Source of the DNA: Nitrosospira lacus
GTDB taxonomy: Bacteria > Pseudomonadota > Gammaproteobacteria > Burkholderiales > Nitrosomonadaceae
Direction of reading: 5' to 3'
Length of the DNA: 64,000 nt
Assembly (NCBI RefSeq): GCF_000355765.4
Contig: NZ_CP021106.3
Coordinates: 2,079,137 to 2,143,136 of the forward strand
Shown here one piece after another: positions 53,884 to 63,598 of this stretch. The stretch's first letter is position 1; every line of letters starts with the position of its first letter. The translations under genes were made by a program, and so were the position numbers. The notes under the pieces were generated by a model. The model saw only the letters and a program-made list of their open reading frames with translations. It was not told the DNA's origin and searched no databases.

Positions 53884-55554
53884 ATGAATCTGCCACAACC
53901 GCCCGACGATGACCGTACCGTCATGACCCCGTCTACGCCGGGAACCGTAGATGAACAAGCGGGACAGGAGTTGGGCGTGGATAATGCGCTCCCCATCGGG
54001 ACAGCGCTCGGCGAATTCAAGATAACCGGCCTGATTGGCGCAGGGGGGTTTGGGATCGTATACCTTGCCTACGATCACTCTCTACAGCGTCGGGTTGCTC
54101 TCAAGGAATATATGCCAGCAGGGCTGGCGGCGAGAAAAAGCGGCGTGACTGTCGCGAAATCGAAACAGCATGTGGAGACATTTCAGGCAGGTCTGCGCAG
54201 CTTTATCAATGAAGCCCGTCTACTCGCTCAATTCGATCATCCATCTCTGGTCAAGGTTCACCGTTTCTGGGAAGCCAATGGGACTGCCTACATGGTCATG
54301 CCGTTCTACGAAGGCAGCACGCTGAAGGAAACGTTGCAACAGCGCAGTGAACCGCCAACCGAATCCTGGCTCAAGCAGTTGCTCGGACATCTGCTCGATG
54401 CGTTGCAAATCATTCACAAGGAAAACTGTTTTCATCGGGATATCGCGCCCGACAATATCCTGATTCTGAAAGATGGCCGGCCATTGCTTCTCGATTTCGG
54501 AGCCGCGCGCCGAGTCATCAGCGACATGACGCAAAACCTGACAGTGATATTGAAGCCAGGCTACGCCCCCATCGAACAGTATGCCGAGATGAACTCGATG
54601 CAACAGGGAGCATGGACCGATATTTATGCGCTGGCCGCAGTCATATATTTTGCGGTCACGGGCAAGACCCCCGTACCAGCTGTGGCGCGTATCATCTCTG
54701 ATTCGATGGTGCCACTTAGCGAGGCTGTACGAGGTCAAACCCAAAGCCGGTATTCCGCGGCATTCTTGCATGGCATCGATAAAGCATTGGCGGTGAAGCC
54801 GGAAGAACGTCCGCAGGATGTGGCCACATTCCGTATGTTGCTGGGCTTGGTAGAAACCACCCCGATCACATCCGCCTTACCCCTCGGAGACAAGGCAGTC
54901 GTCATGCCTGGGGGCGGTTCAGCGGAATTGGGGAAGGCGAATGGTAAGCGCTCTCTGGCGCCGTATGGTTTCGGCGGCACGATGCTCCTTGCCTTGATCG
55001 TTGCGGGCTGGTTTATGATGCGAGAGACCCCGGGTCCCGCGCCTACGCCGGTAACACCTGAGGAAAACAGGATACTTGCCACACCGGCTATTCCAGCCGG
55101 CGGTGCTCTGGTCGACAAGCCAGAGACAGATGGGGTTAGAGGACGCGCCAGCGATTCCACCCCGCAGGCCGCACCCGAGGCAGCACTCATCACCCCTGGA
55201 GCAGCACCCGGGTTGCCGTCCAAAATGGCGCCTGATTTCAGGCAGGGTGATATCATGAGCCCAGCGGCACCTAAGCCAGGCATCATAAAACGTGAACGGC
55301 TTGATGCTGAATCGCCGGAGGCACGTGTCCGGATTGAGAAACAACGTGAGTCTCCGGCAAGTTCAATCGAAAAAGTGATCAACGCCAGTCTTGCAGAGGG
55401 GAAGGCTTGCCTCAGTAACAAAAATTTCGAGTGTGCCATCGCAAAGGCGGAAACGGTACTGCAACTCGAACCCGGCCACGCACCCGCACGCGCACTCCTG
55501 AAGGACGCTAACATAGCGCAGCAAAGAGCGTGGGAGGCGTCTGAACTCAAATAG
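53884..55554 (+). CDS. Second Ser/Thr protein kinase
   Basis: 556 residues. Kinase motifs: LIGAGGFGIVYLAYD, VALKEYMPAGL, CFHRDIAPDNILI, LLLDFGAARR and the Trp-Asp-Asp-like TDIYALAAVIYFAVTG. One membrane segment near 362-380 (GTMLLALIVAGWFMM) is followed by a Pro/Ala-rich periplasmic linker and a short TPR-like end. The soluble kinase half and periplasmic tail are typical of the eukaryotic-like kinases seen in T6SS clusters. A different family branch from the HAMP kinase. Confidence 0.85.
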   Translation: MNLPQPPDDDRTVMTPSTPGTVDEQAGQELGVDNALPIGTALGEFKITGLIGAGGFGIVYLAYDHSLQRRVALKEYMPAGLAARKSGVTVAKSKQHVETFQAGLRSFINEARLLAQFDHPSLVKVHRFWEANGTAYMVMPFYEGSTLKETLQQRSEPPTESWLKQLLGHLLDALQIIHKENCFHRDIAPDNILILKDGRPLLLDFGAARRVISDMTQNLTVILKPGYAPIEQYAEMNSMQQGAWTDIYALAAVIYFAVTGKTPVPAVARIISDSMVPLSEAVRGQTQSRYSAAFLHGIDKALAVKPEERPQDVATFRMLLGLVETTPITSALPLGDKAVVMPGGGSAELGKANGKRSLAPYGFGGTMLLALIVAGWFMMRETPGPAPTPVTPEENRILATPAIPAGGALVDKPETDGVRGRASDSTPQAAPEAALITPGAAPGLPSKMAPDFRQGDIMSPAAPKPGIIKRERLDAESPEARVRIEKQRESPASSIEKVINASLAEGKACLSNKNFECAIAKAETVLQLEPGHAPARALLKDANIAQQRAWEASELK

Positions 55555-55573
55555 CGATAATTGGGGGGTATGA

Positions 55574-56305
55574 ATGAAAACCAATAGGCAGCACAGGTAT
55601 TGGCGCACAATGGCGACCGGGACAGCCATGGTCATGACCCTGTCGAGTTGCGCATCGACTGGAGGGCCGGGCTTTGCGGAGGATAATGTCGGAAAATTGC
55701 TTGGTACCTTGGGCGGGGCGGCAATTGGAGCGGCTGTGGGCGGCAAGAAAAACCCCTTGATTGGGGCAGCGATCGGAGCATTGGTTGGCTACATGGCGGG
55801 CTATGCGTTTGACAGTTACCGGGTCAGCCAAAAGAAGGATGCCGCGCAGGTGAATGATGAGTACAAGAAAGATCATGGCGGGCATCTGCCGGCCGAGACC
55901 ATAGTGACAAAATATGTAACAAGAACAGACCCATCAGGCTTGGTTAACAGAGGGAGCCAGCTTGACATTGTTTCAGAGATTGAGTTGGTGAAGGGTTCGG
56001 ATGCTTCCGGGAAGAAAGATCGCGTTGACGAAGAGCTAATGATCTCTGATGCGTCGGGTAAGAATACAAAGAAATTGAGGAAACAGGCTCTGAGTGAGGC
56101 AAACGCCTCGGGCGCTTATGTAACCCGATTCACTTTCAAGCCCACACAGGAGATTGCACAAGGAACATATCCTTTCAAGACCGTTCTGTACCTCAATGAC
56201 GAGCCAGTCAGAGAATCCACTGGGAAGATACAGGTTGTAATAGTGAATCAGCAAATAAAAGTGGCGATTCTTGAGCAAGAAGCGGTAAGCTACGCAATTA
56301 AGTGA
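55574..56305 (+). CDS. Glycine-zipper lipoprotein
   Basis: 243 residues. A signal with a lipobox near LSSC, then glycine-zipper segments (LGTLGGAAIGAAVGG; LIGAAIGALVGYMAGYAFD) at about 40-75, then a beta-rich region without known motif. Glycine-zipper lipoproteins insert or oligomerise in membranes. It follows the second kinase by 19 bp and precedes the FHA gene, so it may be an envelope component linked to T6SS signalling. Role unproven. Confidence 0.7.
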   Translation: MKTNRQHRYWRTMATGTAMVMTLSSCASTGGPGFAEDNVGKLLGTLGGAAIGAAVGGKKNPLIGAAIGALVGYMAGYAFDSYRVSQKKDAAQVNDEYKKDHGGHLPAETIVTKYVTRTDPSGLVNRGSQLDIVSEIELVKGSDASGKKDRVDEELMISDASGKNTKKLRKQALSEANASGAYVTRFTFKPTQEIAQGTYPFKTVLYLNDEPVRESTGKIQVVIVNQQIKVAILEQEAVSYAIK

Positions 56306-56431
56306 ATTCCCATACTATCCGGATGTTCCAAAAAGGCCGGCGTAGTTTATAAAATTGGGGCGCATGCGCCTCATATATGAAATGAAAGCAGCATGGCGCG
56401 GGGGAATGGATGTCCATGGAGGTGGGCTATA

Positions 56432-58270
56432 ATGATCCGTATCCAAGTCACTAGTTATAACGGCGCTTCGCTATCCCAACCACTCTTTGCCGAGTTTAAT
56501 GAATTGGGCGGCAATATCGGTCGGGGAGAGGGAAATGCGTTGGTGCTGCATGATCCTACGCGGACGATTTCCAGAACTCACGCTTCAGTTGCATTTCGTA
56601 GTGGAGGTTACGTTATTCGTAACCTCGGCACTGCGATACCTGTTTACGTCAATAACCAGCCACTGGGTAATGGCCAGGATACGGCAATAGCCGCTGGCGA
56701 CGAAATTCGTATCGGGGGTTACATCATGCAAGTGGCAAGCGCGGAAAAATCCATATCGCTACGTGATAGCGATGGTATTCCACCAAAGGATGATCCGCTG
56801 GAGCTGTTTGGAGGCCAGTCCGGTATCAATCCGTTCGATGATCTGATTAAACCTTCCCCTCCGTATACTGGGCCACAGCTCCAAGACAGCGCATTATCGA
56901 ACGCGAGAGAGGCTAATGCACAGCCGTTTGGCGAGGCTGGCACCCGTGCGCCGGCTCCCGCGTCTTTCGGCATTATTCCCCCGGATTTTGATCTGTCTCA
57001 GGAGGTGCCATCGCCTGCGCCTCAGTCACGTCCTTTTTTCACGCAGCCACGTAATCTCCCACCGGAAGACATATTTGGCGGGCTGGGTCCAGTGGTACCA
57101 AACAAAAGTATCGACGAATTGTGGGATTTGGGTCCGGAAACGAGTTCCGACCCGTTTGCCCCCGGTGCTCCATTAGCATCTCCGCTCAGCCAATCAAACA
57201 CAGCCAGCGTCGACCCGTTGGTCGCGCTCGATGCTGTATCGGAAACGAAACCTGCCGGCAGCCCCATCCAGCGTGACGATGCTCCCGAATGGGAAAGTTC
57301 GTTTCATCCACCGAAGGCAAAACCTGACTCCGCTATCCGTGCAGTATCACCGGCTGCGCCGCAGGCCGGCAGCATCTCATCATCCGAACCCGGCAGCCTA
57401 GTGCTCTCCTGGGTAAGCAAGGAGGCAGATCAGGATACGGGCAAACTCATAAGCGTGATTGTGCCATCACCGGCACATGAGCGGCGAAAAAGCGAGAGGC
57501 GGCGCATCGAACAACAGTCAGTATCGCTAGGAGGAGCGGGACCTGACAAAATGACCGCTCCCGCGAACGGCATGCCGCCAGCAGGCGAGCACGCAACCAT
57601 GCGAGTCGCATCGGTTAACGTGCCGCTTGCTTCTATCCCCGATGCGAAATCGATCGCTGATCGTGACGAATTGTTGCGTGCGTTTCTCGCCGGTGCCGGT
57701 GTACCTGATCTTGTCATACCCGCAGGATTGACGCCCCAGTTCATGAATACTCTGGGGCAGTTATTGCGCGAATCGACGCAAGGTACACTGGATTTGCTGC
57801 TTGCCCGGACGCTCACCAAGCGCGAAGTGCGAGCGGAACTCACCATGATCGCGCCCAGGGAAAATAATCCTCTGAAATTCTCTCCTGGCGTGGAGGTTGC
57901 GCTGTCGCATCTGCTTGCCCCTCAGGGGCGCGGTTTTATGACGCCGCTTCAAGCAATGAAGGATGCTCATGATGATCTGCGCTCTCATCAGTTTGGTTTT
58001 ATGGCAGGAATGCGAGCAGCCCTGGCTGGAGTGCTGGAACGTTTCAGTCCAAGGCAGCTGGAACAACGGCTCACACAGAAAACAGTGATTGATTCCCTGA
58101 TTCCGATCAATCGGAAAGCGAAGCTTTGGGATCTGTTTGCCGATCGGTACAACGATATATCTCATGAAGCCGAGGAAGACTTTCATGCTCTGTTTGGTAA
58201 AGAGTTTCTGCGGGCGTATGAGGCGCAGATTGCCAAATTTGAACAGGATGACAGGGACCAAAAACACTAG
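56432..58270 (+). CDS. tagH: T6SS FHA-domain protein TagH
   Basis: 612 residues from ATG 56432 (GGAGGTGGG upstream; ATG 56393 is less likely). The N-terminal FHA domain has NIGRGEGNALVL, the SRTHASV phosphothreonine-binding segment and IRNLG. A long Pro/Ser-rich linker (120-400) leads to the conserved TagH C-terminus (FLAGAGVPDL-x-LTPQFMNTLGQLLR and the LWDLFADRYNDI stretch). Kinase-phosphorylated TagH activates T6SS assembly. Next to the phosphatase gene. Confidence 0.93.
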   Translation: MIRIQVTSYNGASLSQPLFAEFNELGGNIGRGEGNALVLHDPTRTISRTHASVAFRSGGYVIRNLGTAIPVYVNNQPLGNGQDTAIAAGDEIRIGGYIMQVASAEKSISLRDSDGIPPKDDPLELFGGQSGINPFDDLIKPSPPYTGPQLQDSALSNAREANAQPFGEAGTRAPAPASFGIIPPDFDLSQEVPSPAPQSRPFFTQPRNLPPEDIFGGLGPVVPNKSIDELWDLGPETSSDPFAPGAPLASPLSQSNTASVDPLVALDAVSETKPAGSPIQRDDAPEWESSFHPPKAKPDSAIRAVSPAAPQAGSISSSEPGSLVLSWVSKEADQDTGKLISVIVPSPAHERRKSERRRIEQQSVSLGGAGPDKMTAPANGMPPAGEHATMRVASVNVPLASIPDAKSIADRDELLRAFLAGAGVPDLVIPAGLTPQFMNTLGQLLRESTQGTLDLLLARTLTKREVRAELTMIAPRENNPLKFSPGVEVALSHLLAPQGRGFMTPLQAMKDAHDDLRSHQFGFMAGMRAALAGVLERFSPRQLEQRLTQKTVIDSLIPINRKAKLWDLFADRYNDISHEAEEDFHALFGKEFLRAYEAQIAKFEQDDRDQKH

Positions 58271-58391
58271 CAATCTGTCCGGCTGAAGAATGGCAGCAAA
58301 AATGAAGGGTGGGACGGCTGCTGCAGCCGATTTTCTTTAAGTCCAGCGGGCTGTTCGACAGCTCAATATTCAATTAATTAATTCGCCTGCC

Positions 58392-59198
58392 ATGCAGCTT
58401 GAAATCGTAGCGCTTTCGAAAGCCGGGGGGCGCGAAGTCAATGAAGATGCATGCGGTTTCTGGTCAACTCCGGAAGCCTGTTTCTGTGTCTTGTCTGATG
58501 GTCTCGGCGGACATTATGGTGGCGATGTAGCCTCGAAAGTCGCCGTGCAACATATCCTCGATTGGTTTCGCAAAACCCCGGAATGCAGCGCGCGCGCGGT
58601 CAGGGCATCGTTGGAAGCTGGCAATTCCGCCATCATGCTTGAGCAACAGCGCGATACGCGACTTAAGCAGATGCGTGCAACCGCGGTGGTCCTCTCCATC
58701 GACACCAGGCGTGATACAGCGATTTGGGGGCATACCGGCGACTCGCGATTATACTGTTTCCGGCAAGGCCGGATCATCGAACAAACGAGCGATCATAGTG
58801 TGTTGCAGAGCATGGTCGATGCTGGCTATCTGCAGCCGAAGGAATTGCGTATTTCACCGAATCGCAGCAAATTGCTTGCCGCGCTCGGCAATGAACAGCA
58901 ATTCGAATTGAATATCAGATCCGCCGAATTTCCATTACTGCATGGTGATATTTTTCTCTTGTGCACGGATGGACTCTGGGAGTATGTGGAAGAGGAAGAT
59001 ATGGAGCGAACGCTGGGCGCCTCAGCTTCCGCAGCAGAATGGTTGAGAGCACTGGAGAGCCAGGTGCTTGCGCGTGGACATGAACGACAGGACAATTACT
59101 CGGCAATCGTGGTGTGGTGTAGCGATCCCGATGAAACCATGCGGCTTGATAGCATAAAGAATACGGAGACGATTTTATCTGATGAAACCCCCCTGTAG
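58392..59198 (+). CDS. pppA: PP2C-family phosphatase (PppA-like)
   Basis: 268 residues. Metal-binding acidic residues are visible: NEDACGFW, SDGLGGHYGGDVAS, GHTGDSRLY, CTDGLWEYV and DNYSAIVVW, all conserved PP2C motifs. PppA dephosphorylates the FHA protein and turns T6SS assembly off, opposing PpkA. Length is normal for PppA. The plus-strand block ends here; the next genes run convergently. Confidence 0.93.
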   Translation: MQLEIVALSKAGGREVNEDACGFWSTPEACFCVLSDGLGGHYGGDVASKVAVQHILDWFRKTPECSARAVRASLEAGNSAIMLEQQRDTRLKQMRATAVVLSIDTRRDTAIWGHTGDSRLYCFRQGRIIEQTSDHSVLQSMVDAGYLQPKELRISPNRSKLLAALGNEQQFELNIRSAEFPLLHGDIFLLCTDGLWEYVEEEDMERTLGASASAAEWLRALESQVLARGHERQDNYSAIVVWCSDPDETMRLDSIKNTETILSDETPL

Positions 59199-59235
59199 AG
59201 GGTGTCATGGCAGACGGGATATCGTAACGTTCGCT

Positions 59236-60018
59236 TCATGATTCGGAAAGCCGCTGCATTCTTGCAGGAATATTATTTTTGAGCATGGTGGTGAAGTAAT
59301 TCTCAGGAGGGAGGCCGGAGAAGCAGTGCAATTGCGTGGTCCCCGCTTCGGCCGCTACAGCCCACCAGAAGCTCTTGCCGGTGCTCGTGGAGGTGAGAAG
59401 ATCTTCTGCGGCGGTATCAAACAGATCAGCCAATGCGTTTTCGGTCGGTAGAGTAAGCGCCATAAGGGTATGCTCTCCTGTCCACCAGGCCGCGAGTTCT
59501 TGCGCATTACTACGCTGGCCGCCCGGCTCGAATAAGGGAAATGGATTCTCGGACAGATTGCGGTCGAGATCATCGGGCAGTGCATTGATATTAAGCGTAG
59601 CGAGCGCGACTCGCTCCAGGGCGCCGTACCACGCTTGCGCGGAAAACAAGGCTAGCATCGACCCGGGGCGAGGATCGATCCGTAGTGCAATCGTCAGTGG
59701 AAAATAACGCCCCACTTTATCAACACTCGGCATGAGCACACCGGCCCATATGCTGGCCGTATCGCCACAAACCCCAGGCATGAGGGTAAACCGCCATATG
59801 GGTCCGGTGAGATAAGAATCGAGCCAGTGCTCACCCAGTTCTACACGACTTGCAGCCATGGCATGCTGCAACCATGAATCCCAGGTATCGATAAAGCCGG
59901 CTGGCAGGCGGCGTGAGATGAAGTCCCCGAGGCATGGGATTTTTCCATACCAGCCTGCGATAAGCGAGTCATCAGGGCCGCTACAACCGCTCCGGGCAGT
60001 GGAATTGTTCGAGTTCAT
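59236..60018 (-). CDS. tagF: T6SS regulator TagF (ImpM family)
   Basis: 260 residues from ATG 60018. The long frame to 60345 overlaps tssM and is not credible. The GWYGKIPCLGDFISRRLPAGFIDTWDSWLQ opening and the WRFTLMPGVCG and VGRYFPLT segments are diagnostic of TagF. It acts as a post-translational repressor of T6SS. It overlaps the end of tssM by 38 bp, so the two are coupled. Minus strand, convergent to pppA. Confidence 0.92.
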   Translation of the reverse strand: MNSNNSTARSGCSGPDDSLIAGWYGKIPCLGDFISRRLPAGFIDTWDSWLQHAMAASRVELGEHWLDSYLTGPIWRFTLMPGVCGDTASIWAGVLMPSVDKVGRYFPLTIALRIDPRPGSMLALFSAQAWYGALERVALATLNINALPDDLDRNLSENPFPLFEPGGQRSNAQELAAWWTGEHTLMALTLPTENALADLFDTAAEDLLTSTSTGKSFWWAVAAEAGTTQLHCFSGLPPENYFTTMLKNNIPARMQRLSES

Positions 60019-63000
60019 GTAAGCGGAAAGGGTTTTGTACACTACTGGTAATGACTTCGAATCGTGCTTTTCTTCCATCGATACCGAAGGTGACGGCGAA
60101 CTTCTCCGGTTGTGAGGTCGGGCTGATTTGCACGCCGTCGAGCATGCGGAATAATGCCCAGGGACCTTCAAATACCTGGCCCGATGCGCCACTCGTACTG
60201 GCCGGAGAAATTTGCAAGCGCACTTGGGCGCTGCCCCGCGGCCCCGGCCACTGCAACTCCATGGGAACCTGCGGACCATGGCTGTACTTGACCAGTTGTC
60301 CATCGACATCGAGAATAAATTGTGTAATCGATGCATCCATTTCAATGGGCTTGAAAACGAGCCTCATTCCCGGTGTGCGTCCACCACTCCGGAAAAATAC
60401 GTCACGGATTATCTGTGCACGGCGGAACTCCTGCAAAGCCCCCGAAGCATGGCCCATGCTGGCATCTCCGGTTTTACGAAAACTCCATGGCCGCGTTGAG
60501 GTATCCACGTATTGCATGAGATTTTTCTGAAAAAATTCATCCAGCAATCCACCCGGCGCGAATAGCCGCGCAAAATCATCCTGGGTTACATCGCGTGCAC
60601 TATTCTTGACAAATGGGTAGCGACCATCGACAGCCTTGTGGCAGAAATCACTGATCGTTGCTTGGAGAGATTTATTCAGGTTGGCCAGCGTCTCTCCCAG
60701 CGCCTGGCTAATGCCACCAGTGGAAAGAGTGACAAGCATTGACCGTAGGGGCTCCGGCATGCGGCCGGCATCCGCCTTTATTTTGGCTGGTACATCGCTC
60801 GGTGGCGGCGCGCCGCCACCTTTGACTGCTGCCTCAGTTGCAGTGAGCAGTATATACAGTTCATTGATTTGGGGGGGAATCGCGTCGATCGGCGCGGGCT
60901 GACCAGGGGCGGCGGGATGCACCATGCTGCGCAATTCCTTGAAACGATCATCGACGATACGCTCTGGCATCGATTCAAACGCTGCTTTGGGTATTTTTTT
61001 GCCGGTTTTCCCAATGAGCATTTCCAGCTTGTTCCGGGCAGTTTTCATTTTATCCGCCGCCTTGTCGGCCACGGTCTTGTCGGCCTCGTCGATATCAATA
61101 AGCGTCACTTCTTTCACGATGGCGCGTATGAGTGATGTCAGAGGTGAGTCGGCTGCGGAAAGCAGCCGCGCCGACTGGATACTTTTCTGCAAGCTATCGA
61201 AACGGAGTAGCCCGATATCGTCAATAAATGCTGACCAAATCTGCGCATAGTCTTCGAGATATAAACGGCGCACTTCATCCATCAGGCGTGCTTGTGCCTG
61301 GGGATTCGTCCACTTGTTGCGATCTTTTTCCTTGAGACCAAGCACCCATACTTCTTCATCCGCCAGTTGCCCGGTTACTTCCTTTGCGGCGTGGGAAAAA
61401 AACTTATAGTAACCATCATAGCTGAACAAGCCAGGCACACCCTGGGTAAGCGGTTGTCCGCTGATCCTGGCGAAAATCAGCGGTGCAGACGGACCGGCGG
61501 CCCTTACAATGGTAAATGCGGGTATTTCAGCGCCAATACCTTGTTGTTTAAGCCGGTTATAACTGCGTTGTGCGATAGGTGTCTGCGCAACGGTATACCG
61601 CACGTTGGCAATCAATTGCTCATTGAGAGGAATAGGCGAGGATAGCGGACCGCGAGACAAGAGATTATCCAGGTGAGATTCGAGTTCGTCACGTTGCTCA
61701 ACCGTTATCTCCCGTGGAAGACTGACTTCCCAATCCGCGGTGATAAAAGACTTCAACGCAATAGGATCAAAATGCTCGGGGTCGTTCAGCATGAGATAAG
61801 CTTTGAGTCCTTCGTATAACAGATCCTGGTCTGCACGACTGCCGCTGGAAAGCAGGCGTTCAATACGTAGCACAAGCTGTGGCAGAAGTGCATCATGCAG
61901 TAAATGCTGGTACGTATTGTTCGCTGCGGCCGCCAGTTTGTTGCCCTGATAAAGACCAAATCCCATGGATAACGGTACGGCGTGATTGTCACCGGGAGAA
62001 GCGCTGCCTAAATCACGTACCGATTTGAGGACTGGCAGCAAGCTGATGATATCCATGTTTTGCAGGACGGGCAGTTCCTCGACCTGTTGAAAGATTGCGG
62101 GTATTTTTTCCCTTCCTTCGGCAAGATAGGCTTTGTTGCGTGAATAACTGACGGTCCATGCGGTTATGGCGCCGAGGGTGATCAGGCCGGCAGTGGCGAA
62201 TGCTCCCCATTGTAACCATGCGCGTCGGCGTTCCCAACGCAGATTGGTGCCGGCGAGCCCTGCTTCACAGAAAATTACGTCTTTTATCAGTCGTGTGAGG
62301 AAGAAGCTCTTGCCACTTGGTTTATTGGGAGCGAGCAGCTTGCGGTCAAGGTGTAGTGCCCGGGCAAGGGTACCCATTACGCGATCGATCGGATTGCCTT
62401 CCTGCGTTCCGCTGGTGAAATAGAAGCCCCGCAATAGTGGTTGCTGTTCGAAAGGGGAGGGTGAAAATACCTGGTTCAAGAAATCGCCAAGTACTTCCTT
62501 GAGACTGCTGAACTGTTGGGGGAAGGTGTAGAGCAATGCTCGCTTTTGTGTATCCCTTTCCTGCTGCAAGCGGTCGACTAGCCGATCATTCAGTCGCTGC
62601 TCCAATGCGGAGAACTCTGCACTGAAATTGGTAAGCGGTAAAGTATCCTGTTTTTCGGTGAACGGAAATGTTGCACCCCAAACCTGAGTCCTTTCCTCTT
62701 TACCGTATTCACCGAAAAACTCCATGAAACCGGCAAGTAGATCAGCCTTGGTGACAAGTACATAAAGCGGAAAACGGATATTGAGCCCCGCGTGCAGCTC
62801 CTGAATGCGTTTGCGTATTGCGATTGCTTGTGCTTCTCGCTGCGCCGTGGTCTGCTGCAGCAGATCGGTCACACTGATTGTAACGATGACGCCGTTAATC
62901 GGCCGCCGGGGACGGTATTTTTTCAGGAGCTGGAGAAAACCCGTCCAGGCCGCGCTATCAGCTTCCCGGTTGCTCTCCTGAGTTGTATAACGCCCGGCTG

Positions 63001-63586
63001 TATCGAGAAGCACAGCCTCGTTGGTGAACCACCAATCACAGTTGCGTGTGCCGCCAATACCTCGAATGACTTCCTGGCCAAAACGCTCCGCAAACGGAAA
63101 CTGCAGCCCTGAATTGACGAGCGCTGTGGTCTTTCCCGACCCCGGTGGGCCGATAAAAATATACCAGGGGAGTTCGTAAACGTATTGCTGGCGGGTCAGG
63201 AGCGCGAGCAGCGGTTTTTTGGGTTGGCCACCGAGATTGGCCTGTTTCAACACCGCTACGGCTTCCTCGAAACGCTTGCGCAAGACTGCCACTTCTTCAG
63301 CACCCGCACTATCGCCTGGTTGTGGCGCAGGCGAGGGATGCCGCAAGAGGCCATCCATTAGCCGTGCATTCAATGTCTTTGCTTTGATGACTTTCCAGGC
63401 ATGTTTTCCGGCATAGAGAATAATGACAAGTGCCATAATAAACAGCCGTACCGCGCTGGATTCCAGCGGGTGATATTCCGCGATCGCGATTAAGGGCCCG
63501 ACGAACCAAATCAGCAGCGCGGCCGCAACCAGACCGAGGAATGCCAAGGTCCAACGATTGAATAAAAGTTTAATTACCTTTTTCAT
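59981..63586 (-). CDS. tssM: T6SS membrane-complex protein TssM (IcmF)
   Basis: 1201 residues. Two N-terminal membrane segments (about 13-33 and 45-63), a cytoplasmic NTPase part with Walker A GPPGSGKTTALVNSG near 145, then a third membrane segment near 468-490, and a long periplasmic domain ending in the TssM C-terminal beta domain. It forms the inner-membrane core with TssL and contacts TssJ. Full length. It is 12 bp downstream of the tssL gene. Confidence 0.95.
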   Translation of the reverse strand: MKKVIKLLFNRWTLAFLGLVAAALLIWFVGPLIAIAEYHPLESSAVRLFIMALVIILYAGKHAWKVIKAKTLNARLMDGLLRHPSPAPQPGDSAGAEEVAVLRKRFEEAVAVLKQANLGGQPKKPLLALLTRQQYVYELPWYIFIGPPGSGKTTALVNSGLQFPFAERFGQEVIRGIGGTRNCDWWFTNEAVLLDTAGRYTTQESNREADSAAWTGFLQLLKKYRPRRPINGVIVTISVTDLLQQTTAQREAQAIAIRKRIQELHAGLNIRFPLYVLVTKADLLAGFMEFFGEYGKEERTQVWGATFPFTEKQDTLPLTNFSAEFSALEQRLNDRLVDRLQQERDTQKRALLYTFPQQFSSLKEVLGDFLNQVFSPSPFEQQPLLRGFYFTSGTQEGNPIDRVMGTLARALHLDRKLLAPNKPSGKSFFLTRLIKDVIFCEAGLAGTNLRWERRRAWLQWGAFATAGLITLGAITAWTVSYSRNKAYLAEGREKIPAIFQQVEELPVLQNMDIISLLPVLKSVRDLGSASPGDNHAVPLSMGFGLYQGNKLAAAANNTYQHLLHDALLPQLVLRIERLLSSGSRADQDLLYEGLKAYLMLNDPEHFDPIALKSFITADWEVSLPREITVEQRDELESHLDNLLSRGPLSSPIPLNEQLIANVRYTVAQTPIAQRSYNRLKQQGIGAEIPAFTIVRAAGPSAPLIFARISGQPLTQGVPGLFSYDGYYKFFSHAAKEVTGQLADEEVWVLGLKEKDRNKWTNPQAQARLMDEVRRLYLEDYAQIWSAFIDDIGLLRFDSLQKSIQSARLLSAADSPLTSLIRAIVKEVTLIDIDEADKTVADKAADKMKTARNKLEMLIGKTGKKIPKAAFESMPERIVDDRFKELRSMVHPAAPGQPAPIDAIPPQINELYILLTATEAAVKGGGAPPPSDVPAKIKADAGRMPEPLRSMLVTLSTGGISQALGETLANLNKSLQATISDFCHKAVDGRYPFVKNSARDVTQDDFARLFAPGGLLDEFFQKNLMQYVDTSTRPWSFRKTGDASMGHASGALQEFRRAQIIRDVFFRSGGRTPGMRLVFKPIEMDASITQFILDVDGQLVKYSHGPQVPMELQWPGPRGSAQVRLQISPASTSGASGQVFEGPWALFRMLDGVQISPTSQPEKFAVTFGIDGRKARFEVITSSVQNPFRLHELEQFHCPERL

Positions 63587-63598
63587 CCCCTTTTACCT

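Noticed and set aside
60019-60345. N-terminal extension of the TagF frame
   Set aside because: It overlaps tssM extensively in another frame and is Ser/Arg/Pro-rich; TagF homology starts after the ATG at 60018.
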